64,000 bases of DNA from Paraburkholderia sp. PGU19 (GCF_013426915.1 NZ_AP023181.1:1426001-1490000); one strand, 5' to 3'; positions 36,926-45,524 are shown, counted from the stretch's first letter. A program made the numbers and translations. Notes: a model not told the origin generated them from the sequence alone.

Positions 36926-37612
36926 TTACCTGGCGGGAACTGCGGGCACGATCTCGTGGTGATCAGCTACGCGCTGTGGCGCCTTGTGCACCATGGTGTA
37001 GGCGTAGTCCACGCCCATCCCGTACGCACCGGAATGTTCCCGGACCACGTTCATGACGGCGTCGTAGGTATCCCGACGCGCCCAGTCGCGCTGCCATTCG
37101 AGCATCACCTGTTGCCACGTCACGGGCACGACGCCGGCCTGGATCATGCGCTGCATCGCATAGTCGTGTCCGTCCTTCGACGTGCCCCCCGAGGCATCCT
37201 CAACCATGTAGATCTCATAGCCGCCTTCCAGCATGGCGCTGAGGGCGAAGGTGTTGTTGCAAACCTCCGTCCACAGGCCGGAAACCACGATCTTGTTGCG
37301 TCCATTCGCGGCCAGCGCGTCACGAACCTTCTGGTCATCCCAGGAGTTCATCGACGTGCGTTCGAGCACCGGCTGACCGGGAAATACGTCGAGCAGTTCG
37401 GGGTACGTAAAGCCCGAGAAACTTTGCGATTCGACCGACGTGATGGTGGTCGGAATGCCGAATACTTTTGCTGCCTTGGCGAGTCCCACCACATTGTTCT
37501 TCAGCACCTGCCGGTCAATGGATTGGACGCCGAATGCCATCTGCGGCTGCTGGTCGATGAAAAGCAGCTGGGAGTTTTGCGGGGTCAGTACTTCAAGCTT
37601 GGGGTTGGTCAT
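36926..37612 (-). CDS. Isochorismatase-like hydrolase (YcaC family)
   Basis: A 228-residue cysteine hydrolase. The catalytic Asp is in LLFIDQQPQM (D20), and SGLWTEVCNNT places the nucleophile at Cys118, the same number as in E. coli YcaC. YcaC proteins probably hydrolyse amides or related bonds; the natural substrate is unknown. It is 29 bases from the AhpD-like gene upstream and 134 bases from XapX downstream, in the TrmB-linked cluster. Confidence 0.9.
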   Translation of the reverse strand: MTNPKLEVLTPQNSQLLFIDQQPQMAFGVQSIDRQVLKNNVVGLAKAAKVFGIPTTITSVESQSFSGFTYPELLDVFPGQPVLERTSMNSWDDQKVRDALAANGRNKIVVSGLWTEVCNNTFALSAMLEGGYEIYMVEDASGGTSKDGHDYAMQRMIQAGVVPVTWQQVMLEWQRDWARRDTYDAVMNVVREHSGAYGMGVDYAYTMVHKAPQRVADHHEIVPAVPAR

Positions 37613-37641
37613 GGTGAGTTCCTGTCAGGGTGTCTGGATGG

Positions 37642-37983
37642 TCAGGCTTGCTTCAACGTTTCGATGGCATCCAGCACATGCGTGCTGTATGTGATGGCGG
37701 CACCAGCGTTCAGATTGATGGCAACGCCCAGCGCTTCCGCGATCTCGTCATCGGACACGCCGAGCTTGACGGCCTCGGCGGCATGAAAGGCAATGCAGCC
37801 ATCGCAGCGTGTAGTGACTGCGACGGCCAGCGCGATCAGTTCCCGCGTCTTCGCACCAAGGTGATTCGTGTTGACGCCCGCACCGGCGACAAGGGCAAAT
37901 CCGCGAATGGTGTCCGGCGTGCGTGTGGACAGTTCCTTGATGCGGGAATTGATGTCCTTAATCGTCTCTTTCCACTCGATCAT
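37642..37983 (-). CDS. Carboxymuconolactone decarboxylase / AhpD-like protein
   Basis: A 113-residue helical protein with TRCDGCIAFHAAEAVKLG: the CxxC followed by His three residues on is the redox motif of AhpD-type alkylhydroperoxidases. ATG at 37983 has GGAG seven bases upstream; an earlier ATG (38007) lacks one. It is the first gene of the minus-strand cluster and faces the TrmB regulator across a 277-base region. Role: peroxide or lactone chemistry, inferred from the motif. Confidence 0.88.
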   Translation of the reverse strand: MIEWKETIKDINSRIKELSTRTPDTIRGFALVAGAGVNTNHLGAKTRELIALAVAVTTRCDGCIAFHAAEAVKLGVSDDEIAEALGVAINLNAGAAITYSTHVLDAIETLKQA

Positions 37984-38260
37984 GAGATAACTCCAATAGG
38001 AATACATAAGATGTAAGCGCGAACCGGCCGCTCAGCCTGTCCACTGCCCGCCAGCTTCGGGTCAATGTGGTTCATCGACTCTGGGCGTCAACGAATTGAC
38101 TGAGACGAATGCTAATCGGGCGTCCGGCACACGTCTTCTGGAGACATGCAAAAAGCTTTGAAAGCATCCTATATCTTTGATTTTTATAGATTTATTCTGT
38201 ACTATTGAAGCGAACGAATGGGCGTGCAGCGGCCATCAACTTCCCCGATCGGCTGGTGAA
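37984..38260. promoter_or_regulatory. Divergent promoter region for the cluster and its TrmB regulator
   Basis: The last 110 bases (38150-38220) are AT-rich, with CTATATCTTTGATTTTTATAG near 38168-38188, unlike the surrounding GC-rich DNA. It must carry the promoters of both flanking genes. No clean operator was found. Confidence 0.5.
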
Positions 38261-39016
38261 ATGAACCTTATCGAGATGCTCCAGGCCGCCGGTATCGACG
38301 GAAACAAGGCCGACTTCTATCTGTCCTCGCTCGAGCTCGGCGAGGCGACCGTCGCTTCGATCGCCCAGAAGGCGGGAATCGGCCGCACCAACGCGTATGA
38401 AGTGCTTGATCGGCTGCTCGCTGACGGACTCGTCGCGACCGTACAGAAAGGCGCGCGCAGCTACGTGATTCCGCAGGATCCGATCGCCCTGCTCAGGCGC
38501 ATCGAAGCGCAACGTCAGCTCGTTCAGGAAGTGCTCCCGCGGCTGCGTTCGATTCACAACTCAGCGGGTGGAAAACCGAAGGTGCGCTATTTCTCGGGCA
38601 TCGAAGGGATCAAGACCGTGCTCAACGAAACGCTCGACTGTCAGAGCATGGAGTTGCGCGCCGTGATGTCGAACAGCGAGCTGTTTCAGATGCCGGGCTT
38701 CGAGGTGATCAGGGATATCGCCGTGCGACGCGCCCGTGCGGGCATCAAGCTGCGCGTGATCCGCTCGGGTCCGGGCGATACACGCGATCTGTGGCGAACG
38801 TCGACGCGCGATCTCCGTGAACTCCGCTTTGCGCCGGCCGACTTCGAAGTGGGTATCACGACCTATCTGTACGACGACACCGTTGCTTTCATTTCATCGC
38901 GGGCCGAGCACTACGCGCTGTCCATTCAAAGCACGGAGTTCTTTGCGTTCGAGTGCAGTCTGTTCGAGGTGCTGTGGAGCGCGAGCACGCCCGATCGGTT
39001 CGACAAATCCGTCTGA
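38261..39016 (+). CDS. TrmB family transcriptional regulator
   Basis: A 251-residue protein. A winged helix-turn-helix occupies about residues 5-75 (ADFYLSSLELGEATVASIAQ; GIGRTNAYEVLDRLLADGLV), followed by a coiled coil (about 80-105) and a TrmB-type effector domain related to phospholipase-D folds (about 115-245). TrmB proteins are common in archaea and less so in bacteria, where they often sense sugars or acids. Likely operates the divergent cluster at 37983. The ATG at 38261 fits the family start. Confidence 0.85.
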   Translation: MNLIEMLQAAGIDGNKADFYLSSLELGEATVASIAQKAGIGRTNAYEVLDRLLADGLVATVQKGARSYVIPQDPIALLRRIEAQRQLVQEVLPRLRSIHNSAGGKPKVRYFSGIEGIKTVLNETLDCQSMELRAVMSNSELFQMPGFEVIRDIAVRRARAGIKLRVIRSGPGDTRDLWRTSTRDLRELRFAPADFEVGITTYLYDDTVAFISSRAEHYALSIQSTEFFAFECSLFEVLWSASTPDRFDKSV

Positions 39017-39180
39017 ACCGATTACGTTCGCGCCGGTAACATGGAGTGCTAATCCAAACACGCGGACCGGAAAGATAAGCGAGCCCGCGTGTCAGTGTGG
39101 CCGATGCCTTCTGATGGCGGTACGGCCGATCCTGGCGGCCGTACTGGCGCAATAGCAATTTGACGAATGAAATCCGACAG

Positions 39181-39214
39181 GCGCCTGGCAGCCGACATTA
39201 CGGCTTCCAGGCGC
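39181..39214. terminator. Strong hairpin after the TrmB gene
   Basis: GCGCCTGG (39181-39188) and AGCCG (39190-39194) pair with CGGCT (39201-39205) and CCAGGCGC (39207-39214), a 13-bp stem with one mismatch. There is no T tract. A smaller repeat GTACGGCC/GGCCGTAC is at 39120-39144. These may end transcription from the TrmB gene. Confidence 0.4.
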
Positions 39215-39337
39215 GCGATCTCACGCTGACATTTGCCCCCTGCTATTGCCCTTAATGAGCGGACCCTCCTGCCTTATTCCATTTCTAATTCAATAGTGAA
39301 ATAATAAGCGCACCTTTCTTGTGTTGAGGGATGTGCG

Positions 39338-40395
39338 ATGGTTCGTCAAGCGAGTGGTGGTGAAGTTCTCGAAAGGGCGAAGCGGCTCGTGGTCGAGGCC
39401 AGGACGGTAGATGAATTGCGGCAGGCACAAGCAGTACTGTTACCGCTGGAATTCGGGCTGACGCTCGCGCAGACCGCGCAAGCGATTGGCGTGTCGGTCG
39501 GCTGGGCCTGTCAGTTGCGCCGGCGCTTCATCCTGGCGGGCGGGCTGCCTGAGGTCGACCGCCCCACGCCAGGTGGTCGCCGCCGGGAGAATATGACGCG
39601 AGAAGAAGAGGCGGCCTTTCTTGCGCCCTTCTTCGAGAAGGCCAGTGCGGGCGGCATCCTGGTGGTGGGCGAGATCAAGCAGGCGCTGGACGAACGACTT
39701 GGGCGCAAGGTTGCCCTGGCTTCCGCCTACAACCTGCTACACCGTCATGGCTGGCGCAAGCTGGCACCCGACAAGCGACACCCCCAGGCCGATGTGGCCG
39801 CCCAGGACGCCTGGAAAAAAAACTCCCCGACGTCATCCTCGAAATCGAGCGCGCGTGGCCGGGCCAAGGGGCGATCCGCCTGATGTTTCAGGACGAAGCG
39901 CGCTTCGGTCGCATCTCCGACACGCGGCGTTGCTGGTGCCCCAAACCCACTCGCCCGCTGTGTCAGGCGATGGTGACGCAGGAGTACACGTACGCTTATG
40001 CCGCCGTCTCCGTGACTGATGGCGCACTCGACTCGCTGATCCTGCCGCACGTCAATGGCGCCTGCATGCAGCTGTTTCTCGATGAGGTCTGCGCGCGTCA
40101 TCCCGACGACCGAATCGTGATGGTCCTCGATGGCGCCGGGTGGCATCAGAGTGCTTCGCTCAGGCTGGCCCACAATCTGCGCCTGCTCACGCTCCCGCCG
40201 TACTCGCCTGAGCTCAATCCAGTTGAACATCTCTGGGACGATCTGCGGGAAAAGTCCTTTCACAACCGTGTCTTCGACAGCATCGACGCGCTCGAACACC
40301 ATCTGTGTGACTCGCTTCGCGACCTTGAGCTGGACCATCAACGGGTTCGCTCCATCGTCGCGTGGCCTTGGATCATTAATTCACTGTTGAATTAG
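39338..40395 (+). CDS. IS630-family transposase, two frames joined by a -1 shift
   Basis: Frame 1 (39338-39883) gives a 181-residue protein with a helix-turn-helix (TLAQTAQAIGVSVGWACQLR). Frame 2 (open from 39823 or earlier to 40395) gives the DDE catalytic domain: FQDEARFG (first Asp), VMVLDGAGWH (second Asp) and PPYSPELNPVEHLWDDL (Glu). The join is at the run of eight A (39815-39822) plus C, giving the slippery heptamer AAAAAAC (39817-39823); a -1 step there restores one continuous 350-residue transposase. It could be programmed frameshifting or a recent mutation; the heptamer favours the former. If neither, the gene is dead. Confidence 0.85.
39817..39823 (+). promoter_or_regulatory. Slippery heptamer for -1 frameshifting in the transposase
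   Basis: The sequence A AAA AAC is read in frame 0 as codons AAA AAA AAC; moving back one base continues with CTC CCC GAC, which is exactly the frame of the DDE domain. This is a classic -1 slippery pattern. Whether a stimulatory hairpin follows was not established. Confidence 0.65.
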
Positions 40396-41563
40396 AAATA
40401 GAATTAGAGCCGCTCACTGGAGTTATGGTACCGAACAGTCCATTGGTCTCTTTGTTGGGGCCTGCCGAGAAGTACAACGTGTCCGAACTCGAGTTGCGGC
40501 CGCCACCGAGTGTCAGAGTCCACAACCCATCGATAGCCAGCGGATTGCCGTATGGATTCTCCAACTGATCGACAAACGTGCCGTCATTGTTGAACACATT
40601 GATTCGGCCATTGCCGAAGTTGCCAATCAGGATCTTGCCGCTGAAGCGGCCGAATGCAAACGATGCACGCGTGATCCCCCAGGGCGAGTCGAGCGTCCCT
40701 CGGCTGGCGAACCGGCGCAGCAGGTGACCGTCTGTATCGAACACATCGACGAAGCCATGACCGTTGCCTGCAACATCGTCATGCTTCTCAGCGTTCTGCT
40801 GGGCATATGTCACGAAAAGGTCGCCATCGATGTTCGCGATACCAAACGGCGCATAGCCAGCCGGGATGTTCGGGTCGGTGAAGTTGCCGTCCGTCGTCGC
40901 GGGCATGAACAAGCCCTTCGTACCGCCGCTTGGCCCGAATACGTCGATCCGCCCCGAGCGGAAGTTCGTCGCAAACAGGAAGGCTCCTTTCTCGTTCACA
41001 CCGAAGACGAGACCCTTGTAGACGGCGCCGTTGGCGGCGGATGGAGAGGACGAGTTATCGACCGCAATCACCGCGTTGTTCGCCGGATTCAACCCACCGG
41101 CCCAGGCGGAAATCGTGCCGTCCTCGGTCGCGAATATGAATGCGGCCGGTATCGTGGTACCCGGCACGAGAAACGCCGAGGATGGATTCCACACGATTCC
41201 GGTTGGCGCGGCAGGCGTGGGATTCGGTGGATTGCTGGCAAGGACGGGATGACAGGAGCCGGGCGGTATGACATTGCCTGGCAGGGGGATGGAAACCTGC
41301 AACGGTACCTTTGTCCCCTCTCCGTCATAGAGCGTGGAACAGCCTGTCGCATTGTCGTTGACCCAGAATGGACTGGCTGCCGGACTAAAGGCAATACCCC
41401 AAGCGTTCTGTAATACCCTGTCGACCTTCGGGGCAGCGCCTGCCAGGTTGGACACGAGCGGTGTGACGACGTAAGCATCATCGTCAGCGGCATGCCCGAT
41501 TGTGAAACCGGCGGCGAGGACGATTACGGCCGCCGCTTTAAGAACCCTCGAGACCTGCGACAT
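40376..41563 (-). CDS. TIGR03118 family exported protein, C-terminus rewritten by the IS
   Basis: A 395-residue protein with a signal peptide (MSQVSRVLKAAAVIVLAAGF, cleavage about 25) and repeated beta-propeller-like blades (NAWGIAFSPAASPFWVNDN; GTISAWAGGLNP; SPWGITRASFAFGRFSGKIL). It matches TIGR03118, secreted proteins of unknown role. The ATG at 41563 follows AGGAGG. The gene now ends inside the right end of the IS630 element, which supplies the last nine or so residues and the stop. Removing the element in silico at TA gives a different C-terminal tail of seven residues (KAGGSAH), so only a short tail changed. Confidence 0.88.
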   Translation of the reverse strand: MSQVSRVLKAAAVIVLAAGFTIGHAADDDAYVVTPLVSNLAGAAPKVDRVLQNAWGIAFSPAASPFWVNDNATGCSTLYDGEGTKVPLQVSIPLPGNVIPPGSCHPVLASNPPNPTPAAPTGIVWNPSSAFLVPGTTIPAAFIFATEDGTISAWAGGLNPANNAVIAVDNSSSPSAANGAVYKGLVFGVNEKGAFLFATNFRSGRIDVFGPSGGTKGLFMPATTDGNFTDPNIPAGYAPFGIANIDGDLFVTYAQQNAEKHDDVAGNGHGFVDVFDTDGHLLRRFASRGTLDSPWGITRASFAFGRFSGKILIGNFGNGRINVFNNDGTFVDQLENPYGNPLAIDGLWTLTLGGGRNSSSDTLYFSAGPNKETNGLFGTITPVSGSNSISNSTVN

Positions 41564-42134
41564 GATCACCCTCCTTACTCTGACTGGTGAGAGGTTGTTC
41601 CGCGAGTTGGTGCCCCAAGTGGCTAAACGACCGCTGTTCCACAAATATTCCCCAACTCTTCAAAATCTCCACGCGTCACCCGGTCGTATGGAGCGACAGG
41701 GCTCCACAGCAGCTGGTTCAACAAGATCACGTTGAGTCACTCGAATCGTTAGTGTTCGTCATCACAGCGCGCGCCAGAAAGCGACTTGCCACGCGACATC
41801 GGACGGAATATTTCGATGCCCACTCACGTTCTACCAGCGAGGTTCGCCAGCACTGGCGAGCACGGATCCGTCATCAGCGATGAATTCACGCGCGCAATGC
41901 GTGCAGGCCTGCTTGTGCCGTTGCGTGAGGGCGAAGCTATGAGCGCCGCGATAAAGGCGCTCCAGCGGCCACGATGATGACGAGGGTTCCTACCCATGCT
42001 CATTGGCGAACGTGCCGCCTTACGCCCGACGGTCATCAAGAGAACAGTTGATCCACGAGCTATGGGGGCCGGCGAATCCCGCACTGTGGTTCGACCAGTC
42101 TTGCGGCTATGTGGCCCTTTCGAGGAGAAACATC
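41564..42134. other. Gap between the TIGR03118 and cupredoxin genes
   Basis: About 570 bases between divergent genes. A 63-codon frame at 41786-41977 has no ribosome site and is not called. Nothing else is supported; promoters of both genes should be here. Confidence 0.5.
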
Positions 42135-42590
42135 ATGATCGACAGAATGCATACTGTGTACATGCTGGCGGCGATTGCGCTCGGCGTTGCACCGCTAAGC
42201 GGCAATGCGGACGAAACGATCCATGTCAAGCTCACGGACAAGACGATCCAGCTCGATCCCGGCACAGCGAATGCCGGGCGTGTCACGTTCGAAGTGAACA
42301 ATGCAGCGAGCGACAATACCGAACATGAATTCGTGGTGCTGAAGACAGACATGGACGACTCACATCTGCCTGTCCACAAAGGCCAGGTCGCGGAAAGCCG
42401 GTTCAAGAAAATGGGCGAAGTGGAGGACCTCGCGCGGGGTTCGACCAAGCGCCTGTCATTGAAGCTCACACCAGGACACTACGTGCTGATTTGCAATAGA
42501 CCGGGGCACTATGAAATGGGCATGCACACATCGTTGGTCGTTGCGCGCTCAGGCGAGGCACATGTGTCCCGCTTGGATTCAAAACCTTAA
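42135..42590 (+). CDS. Exported cupredoxin-like copper protein
   Basis: A 151-residue protein with a signal peptide (about residues 1-24) and a cupredoxin beta-sandwich. The type-1 copper ligands can be placed: His in TEHEFVVLK, Cys in YVLICNRPGHYEMGMH, then His and Met in the same loop. This is a small blue-copper type electron carrier or copper-binding protein of the periplasm. AGGAG precedes ATG at 42135. It is single; no oxidase or copper exporter is adjacent. Confidence 0.87.
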   Translation: MIDRMHTVYMLAAIALGVAPLSGNADETIHVKLTDKTIQLDPGTANAGRVTFEVNNAASDNTEHEFVVLKTDMDDSHLPVHKGQVAESRFKKMGEVEDLARGSTKRLSLKLTPGHYVLICNRPGHYEMGMHTSLVVARSGEAHVSRLDSKP

Positions 42591-42684
42591 GATAACCTCA
42601 AAGAGAACGACGATAGAGTGTCGATCGCCAACTGCAAATTCTCCAAAGCAGCAAGTTTGTTGTCGATGACCATCATCCGACTTT

Positions 42685-42717
42685 GGAGATCTTCCAGACG
42701 CTACATGGAAGATCTCC
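42685..42717. terminator. Perfect 12-bp hairpin between convergent genes
   Basis: GGAGATCTTCCA (42685-42696) pairs exactly with TGGAAGATCTCC (42706-42717) around a nine-base loop. It lies between the ends of the cupredoxin gene (+) and the 88-residue gene (-), a position suited to a bidirectional terminator, though flanking T tracts are weak. Confidence 0.5.
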
Positions 42718-42759
42718 GTTCTATCAAAACGAAATGACGGGCAAGAAGACGCAGCGGTA

Positions 42760-43026
42760 TTACTGTGCCTTTGCTGCCTGCTCCCGCGACAAAAGCCGCT
42801 GCGCCTGAAGGTCACCGCGACCTGCCTCTTGTGCAGTCTGGACCGACGTCTCGCTTGCCTCGAGCATTGCGGCTCGTCCAGCGTTGCTGATGCTCACCGT
42901 GTAAGACGGTGACGAAGGCGTTGATGAGGACTTCGTGTCGGCCGGTTTCGTATCTGCTACTGATTGTGCGCTTTGGGTTGTACTGGACGATTGGGCCATA
43001 CTTTGCCCGATAGACTGAATTGACAT
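42760..43026 (-). CDS. Small hypothetical protein, Ser/Thr-rich
   Basis: An 88-residue hydrophilic protein: a Ser/Gln/Thr-rich N-terminal half, then SYTVSISNAGRAAMLEASET and a helical, Gln/Ala-rich tail. GGAGAGG stands just before the ATG at 43026. No membrane or signal segment is seen. I do not recognise a function. A 36-base fragment of the RAAMLEASETSV coding stretch recurs at 45525-45560, showing the family was duplicated here. Confidence 0.65.
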   Translation of the reverse strand: MSIQSIGQSMAQSSSTTQSAQSVADTKPADTKSSSTPSSPSYTVSISNAGRAAMLEASETSVQTAQEAGRGDLQAQRLLSREQAAKAQ

Positions 43027-43424
43027 ATTCCTCTCCAAGAATTACGCCGTATTGGCAGACGGTCTATCGGCTTCTGAAACTTCAGCTTGAGAACTATATT
43101 TTTTCCAAATTGAGTCGCAGATAAGCGTGCCTTAACAATTGGCAATATTCACCATATTCACCTCAAACACCTCCGCAACGCCGACTAATTTTTCTTGCAT
43201 AACTTTGAATAGTCTTCACAGGCGCCGAACACAACGCGGTTTGCACAGAAAAAGTAAAGTTGCTCTCGGCGGCGACCTGAACCAGTTGACAGCGCCAACG
43301 GTTGCAGTCGAGCGCCGGACCGGACCGCTCGTCAATATCAGTTCGGTTATGATGTCCGCGAGCCCTTGCTCTTACACGGAGGCGCCAAAACCCCGATACA
43401 ACGATCGTCCAACGATAGTGTTAC
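43027..43424. other. Gap upstream of the DUF4118 gene
   Basis: About 400 bases with lower GC at 43080-43260. Frames in it lack ribosome sites and family features; no gene is called. Confidence 0.45.
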
Positions 43425-44201
43425 ATGCAAGTCAATAATGCCCGACGTTGGGCCCCAAATGGTCCGCGCCGCTGGATCATCGCTGCGGCAGCGCTGGCAG
43501 TCGCCGCTGTTGTGCGGCTCGTGCTTCATCCACTGCTTGGCCCGATCATGCCTGGCACGGCATTTCTGATCGCAGCAGTGCTGGTCGAGTACTTCTGCGG
43601 CCTCACACCTGCGCTTGTCGTAATGGTCAGCGGATTGTGCCTCGCGGACTACCTGTTCGTTCCGCCCTACGGCCGCCTCGATGTGTTCGATCAGTCCGAC
43701 ATTGCATTGCTGGTGTCTTATCCGCTGATCACGTTACTGGTTATCACGCTGGTTGAGCGCCTGCGCCGCTCGCAGTTTCGTGCCGAGTTACTCGCCGCAG
43801 TCGCCCAGTCGCGCTATGAAATGATGCTGCGTCACGACAATGAGCGCGTGCTCGCACGCCATGCGACGAACGAGATGCACCGCATGCTGTATCACATCGC
43901 GCAGCACAGCCGTGAGTTGATCCTGATTCAGGCGCTGGAGAACAAGTCGATTAATGCGCCAGACCTGGACGGAGATGCTGCTTTCGGGTCAGGCCGTGCG
44001 ATTGGGGAAGGCATCGCGCCAGGCCCACGACACGCGGACGTTCACCACGACGATATTCAGCGCGTCAGTAGCGGACTCTCGCCGGGTCACTACCGGATCC
44101 GCTTTAAATCGGGCGAACGTCACTGGAAACCCGTCAATTGTGTCTGCGAGCGCTTCACTACCCACGCCGGTGACTTTCTCGTGCTGCGGATCGGAGATTA
44201 A
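43425..44201 (+). CDS. DUF4118 (KdpD-like) membrane sensor domain protein without a kinase
   Basis: A 258-residue protein. Four helices in residues about 15-110 (GPIMPGTAFLIAAVLVEYFCG; SGLCLADYLFVPPYGRLDV) match the DUF4118 sensor of KdpD-type histidine kinases. A coiled-coil region follows (about 115-165), then a unique 95-residue tail that lacks H-box, N-box or G-box of a kinase. So it is either a sensor that signals through a partner or a truncated kinase. The start is uncertain; no ribosome site is clear at 43425. Confidence 0.7.
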   Translation: MQVNNARRWAPNGPRRWIIAAAALAVAAVVRLVLHPLLGPIMPGTAFLIAAVLVEYFCGLTPALVVMVSGLCLADYLFVPPYGRLDVFDQSDIALLVSYPLITLLVITLVERLRRSQFRAELLAAVAQSRYEMMLRHDNERVLARHATNEMHRMLYHIAQHSRELILIQALENKSINAPDLDGDAAFGSGRAIGEGIAPGPRHADVHHDDIQRVSSGLSPGHYRIRFKSGERHWKPVNCVCERFTTHAGDFLVLRIGD

Positions 44202-44441
44202 CGATTGTGATCGGTTGGCGGGAGTCGGTAGCTCTGAAGGGCATAATCACGATCACCGCCCGACTCTCGTGCAACGCCCGGAGAGAGCGCCTGGCCGCCA
44301 AAAGGCGACCTGTCACGATGGTTCGGGGCATTCAGGAGGCAGCCGAAACCATTCGGCAGACGGGCATAGCACGACACGCCGGCACCGTGCCAAGCAGAGA
44401 CGGCGTGCTCCTCATCGCCCGACCTGGTGAGCCGAAAAATC

Positions 44442-44744
44442 TTATGACCCGCCAAAGAACACCGGCTTCATCCCACTCGTGGTTGCCGGACGGCCCATCT
44501 GCGACGAACCATTGGTCATAGGACCGTAGCCGCTGCCTTGGCCTGCGGCACTTGCGTCGGTGGCCTGCATATTGGCAGGAAAGTCGACGGTATTTGCATT
44601 GGCCGGATTGTAGCCGGCTTGCTGAAGCTGAGCGATCTCTGCTTGCACTTGCGCGCGGGTCAGCCCCCCGTCCGACTGCGCCAACGATGCAATTGGCACA
44701 GCGATCACGGCGACCGCGCAAACTGCGTGGACTAAAGTCTTCAT
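44442..44744 (-). CDS. DUF4148 exported protein
   Basis: A 100-residue protein with a signal peptide (residues about 1-22) and the DUF4148 core LTRAQVQAEIAQLQQAGYNPA, then GSGYGPMTNGS and an ending PVFFGGS. DUF4148 is widespread in Burkholderia; function is unknown. Periplasmic location is inferred. The 5' end has a GGAGGTGGG ribosome site (minus strand, 44747-44757). A related gene is at 46615, 1.9 kb away. Confidence 0.88.
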   Translation of the reverse strand: MKTLVHAVCAVAVIAVPIASLAQSDGGLTRAQVQAEIAQLQQAGYNPANANTVDFPANMQATDASAAGQGSGYGPMTNGSSQMGRPATTSGMKPVFFGGS

Positions 44745-45172
44745 AATGGCCCACCTCCTGAACAGTTATTCCGGCTGACGCGCGCTTGATGTTTCGCGGT
44801 CAACCGATCAAAGAGTAGGCGAAAAAACATACATTCGTCATTCATTCATCGAATGTGGATAACGGCGAGTCGCTCGTGGTGCGTGTCGAGCCGATTCCGG
44901 TGTTCATGGTGACTCGAATCATCGCGTGGAAGAACTGGCGCACGCGCGAGATCCGCTGAACAGCAGATCTCCCTCATCCGACTCACGGATAAGACCGGCC
45001 AGTGGAATAATGCTTTGCTGCGCCCCGTTTACGAATATGTCGACGCCTGCGTTCGCGATGAACCGCGCGACGCGTCCGCCATGCATCGGCACTTGGCATT
45101 TTCGGTAGTAGCGCGGTTAATGCCTCGCTGGATATCCCTCTGCGGGAGTTCCTGCGAGCTTCGCCAAGAGAA
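44745..45172. other. Gap with no supported gene
   Basis: About 430 bases. Short frames exist on both strands but show no ribosome site, signal peptide or family feature. Confidence 0.45.
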
Positions 45173-45322
45173 ATGACCATGAAGCGACTTCGAACGGTTC
45201 TTGCGTGTCTCGTTTGCCTCGGAATGATCGTGGTTTCAGGATCCGCGGCTGCGGGAGACATGAATCAAGGCGGCAACGGCGCGTCTGGCAGCTCGACCAA
45301 TTCCGGGGGCGGTGGTTACTGA
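45173..45322 (+). CDS. Small exported Gly/Ser-rich peptide
   Basis: A 49-residue frame (ATG at 45173 or 45179). The first 27 residues form a good signal peptide (MKRLRTVLACLVCLGMIVVS, then GSAAA), leaving a mature peptide of about 22 residues made mostly of Gly, Ser and Asn. AAGAGA lies just before the first ATG. Such tiny secreted peptides are common near DUF4148 genes in Burkholderia, but function is unknown. Confidence 0.5.
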   Translation: MTMKRLRTVLACLVCLGMIVVSGSAAAGDMNQGGNGASGSSTNSGGGGY

Positions 45323-45524
45323 ACGCCGCACGCCGAACTGCGCAGTCCGCCTCCAACTGATGCCGGCCGAAAACGCCGGCGCCATGCGTGACATTGTTGT
45401 GCGATACGGACCGGACGGTGATCGACGCCAACCACGCCACGCTTCGGTAGACGTCAAACGGCCCGGCGCTCGTGTTCAGTCAAGACAGCGGATGCGCGTC
45501 CGGATAGAAGGCAGTTTTGCTTTT

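Larger units (their letters stand above)
39274..40407 (+). mobile_element. IS630-family insertion sequence
   Basis: About 1.13 kb. Imperfect inverted repeats bound it: TTATTCCATTTCTAATTCAA (39274-39293) on the left and the inverse of TTGAATTAGAAATAGAATTA (40387-40406) on the right, each followed by a near-identical AGTGAA motif. Both ends abut TA, the target dinucleotide that IS630/Tc1-like elements duplicate. It carries one transposase split over two frames. The right end sits inside the 3' end of the TIGR03118 gene. Exact ends are uncertain by a few bases. Confidence 0.85.

Noticed and set aside
41786..41977. 63-codon frame upstream of the cupredoxin gene
   Set aside because: No ribosome site or recognisable domain; short.
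43139..43438. 99-codon frame before the DUF4118 gene
   Set aside because: Thr/Ser/Arg-rich without structure, overlaps the next start, no ribosome site.
44207..44521. 104-codon plus-strand frame after the DUF4118 gene
   Set aside because: Overlaps the DUF4148 gene on the other strand and has no family features.
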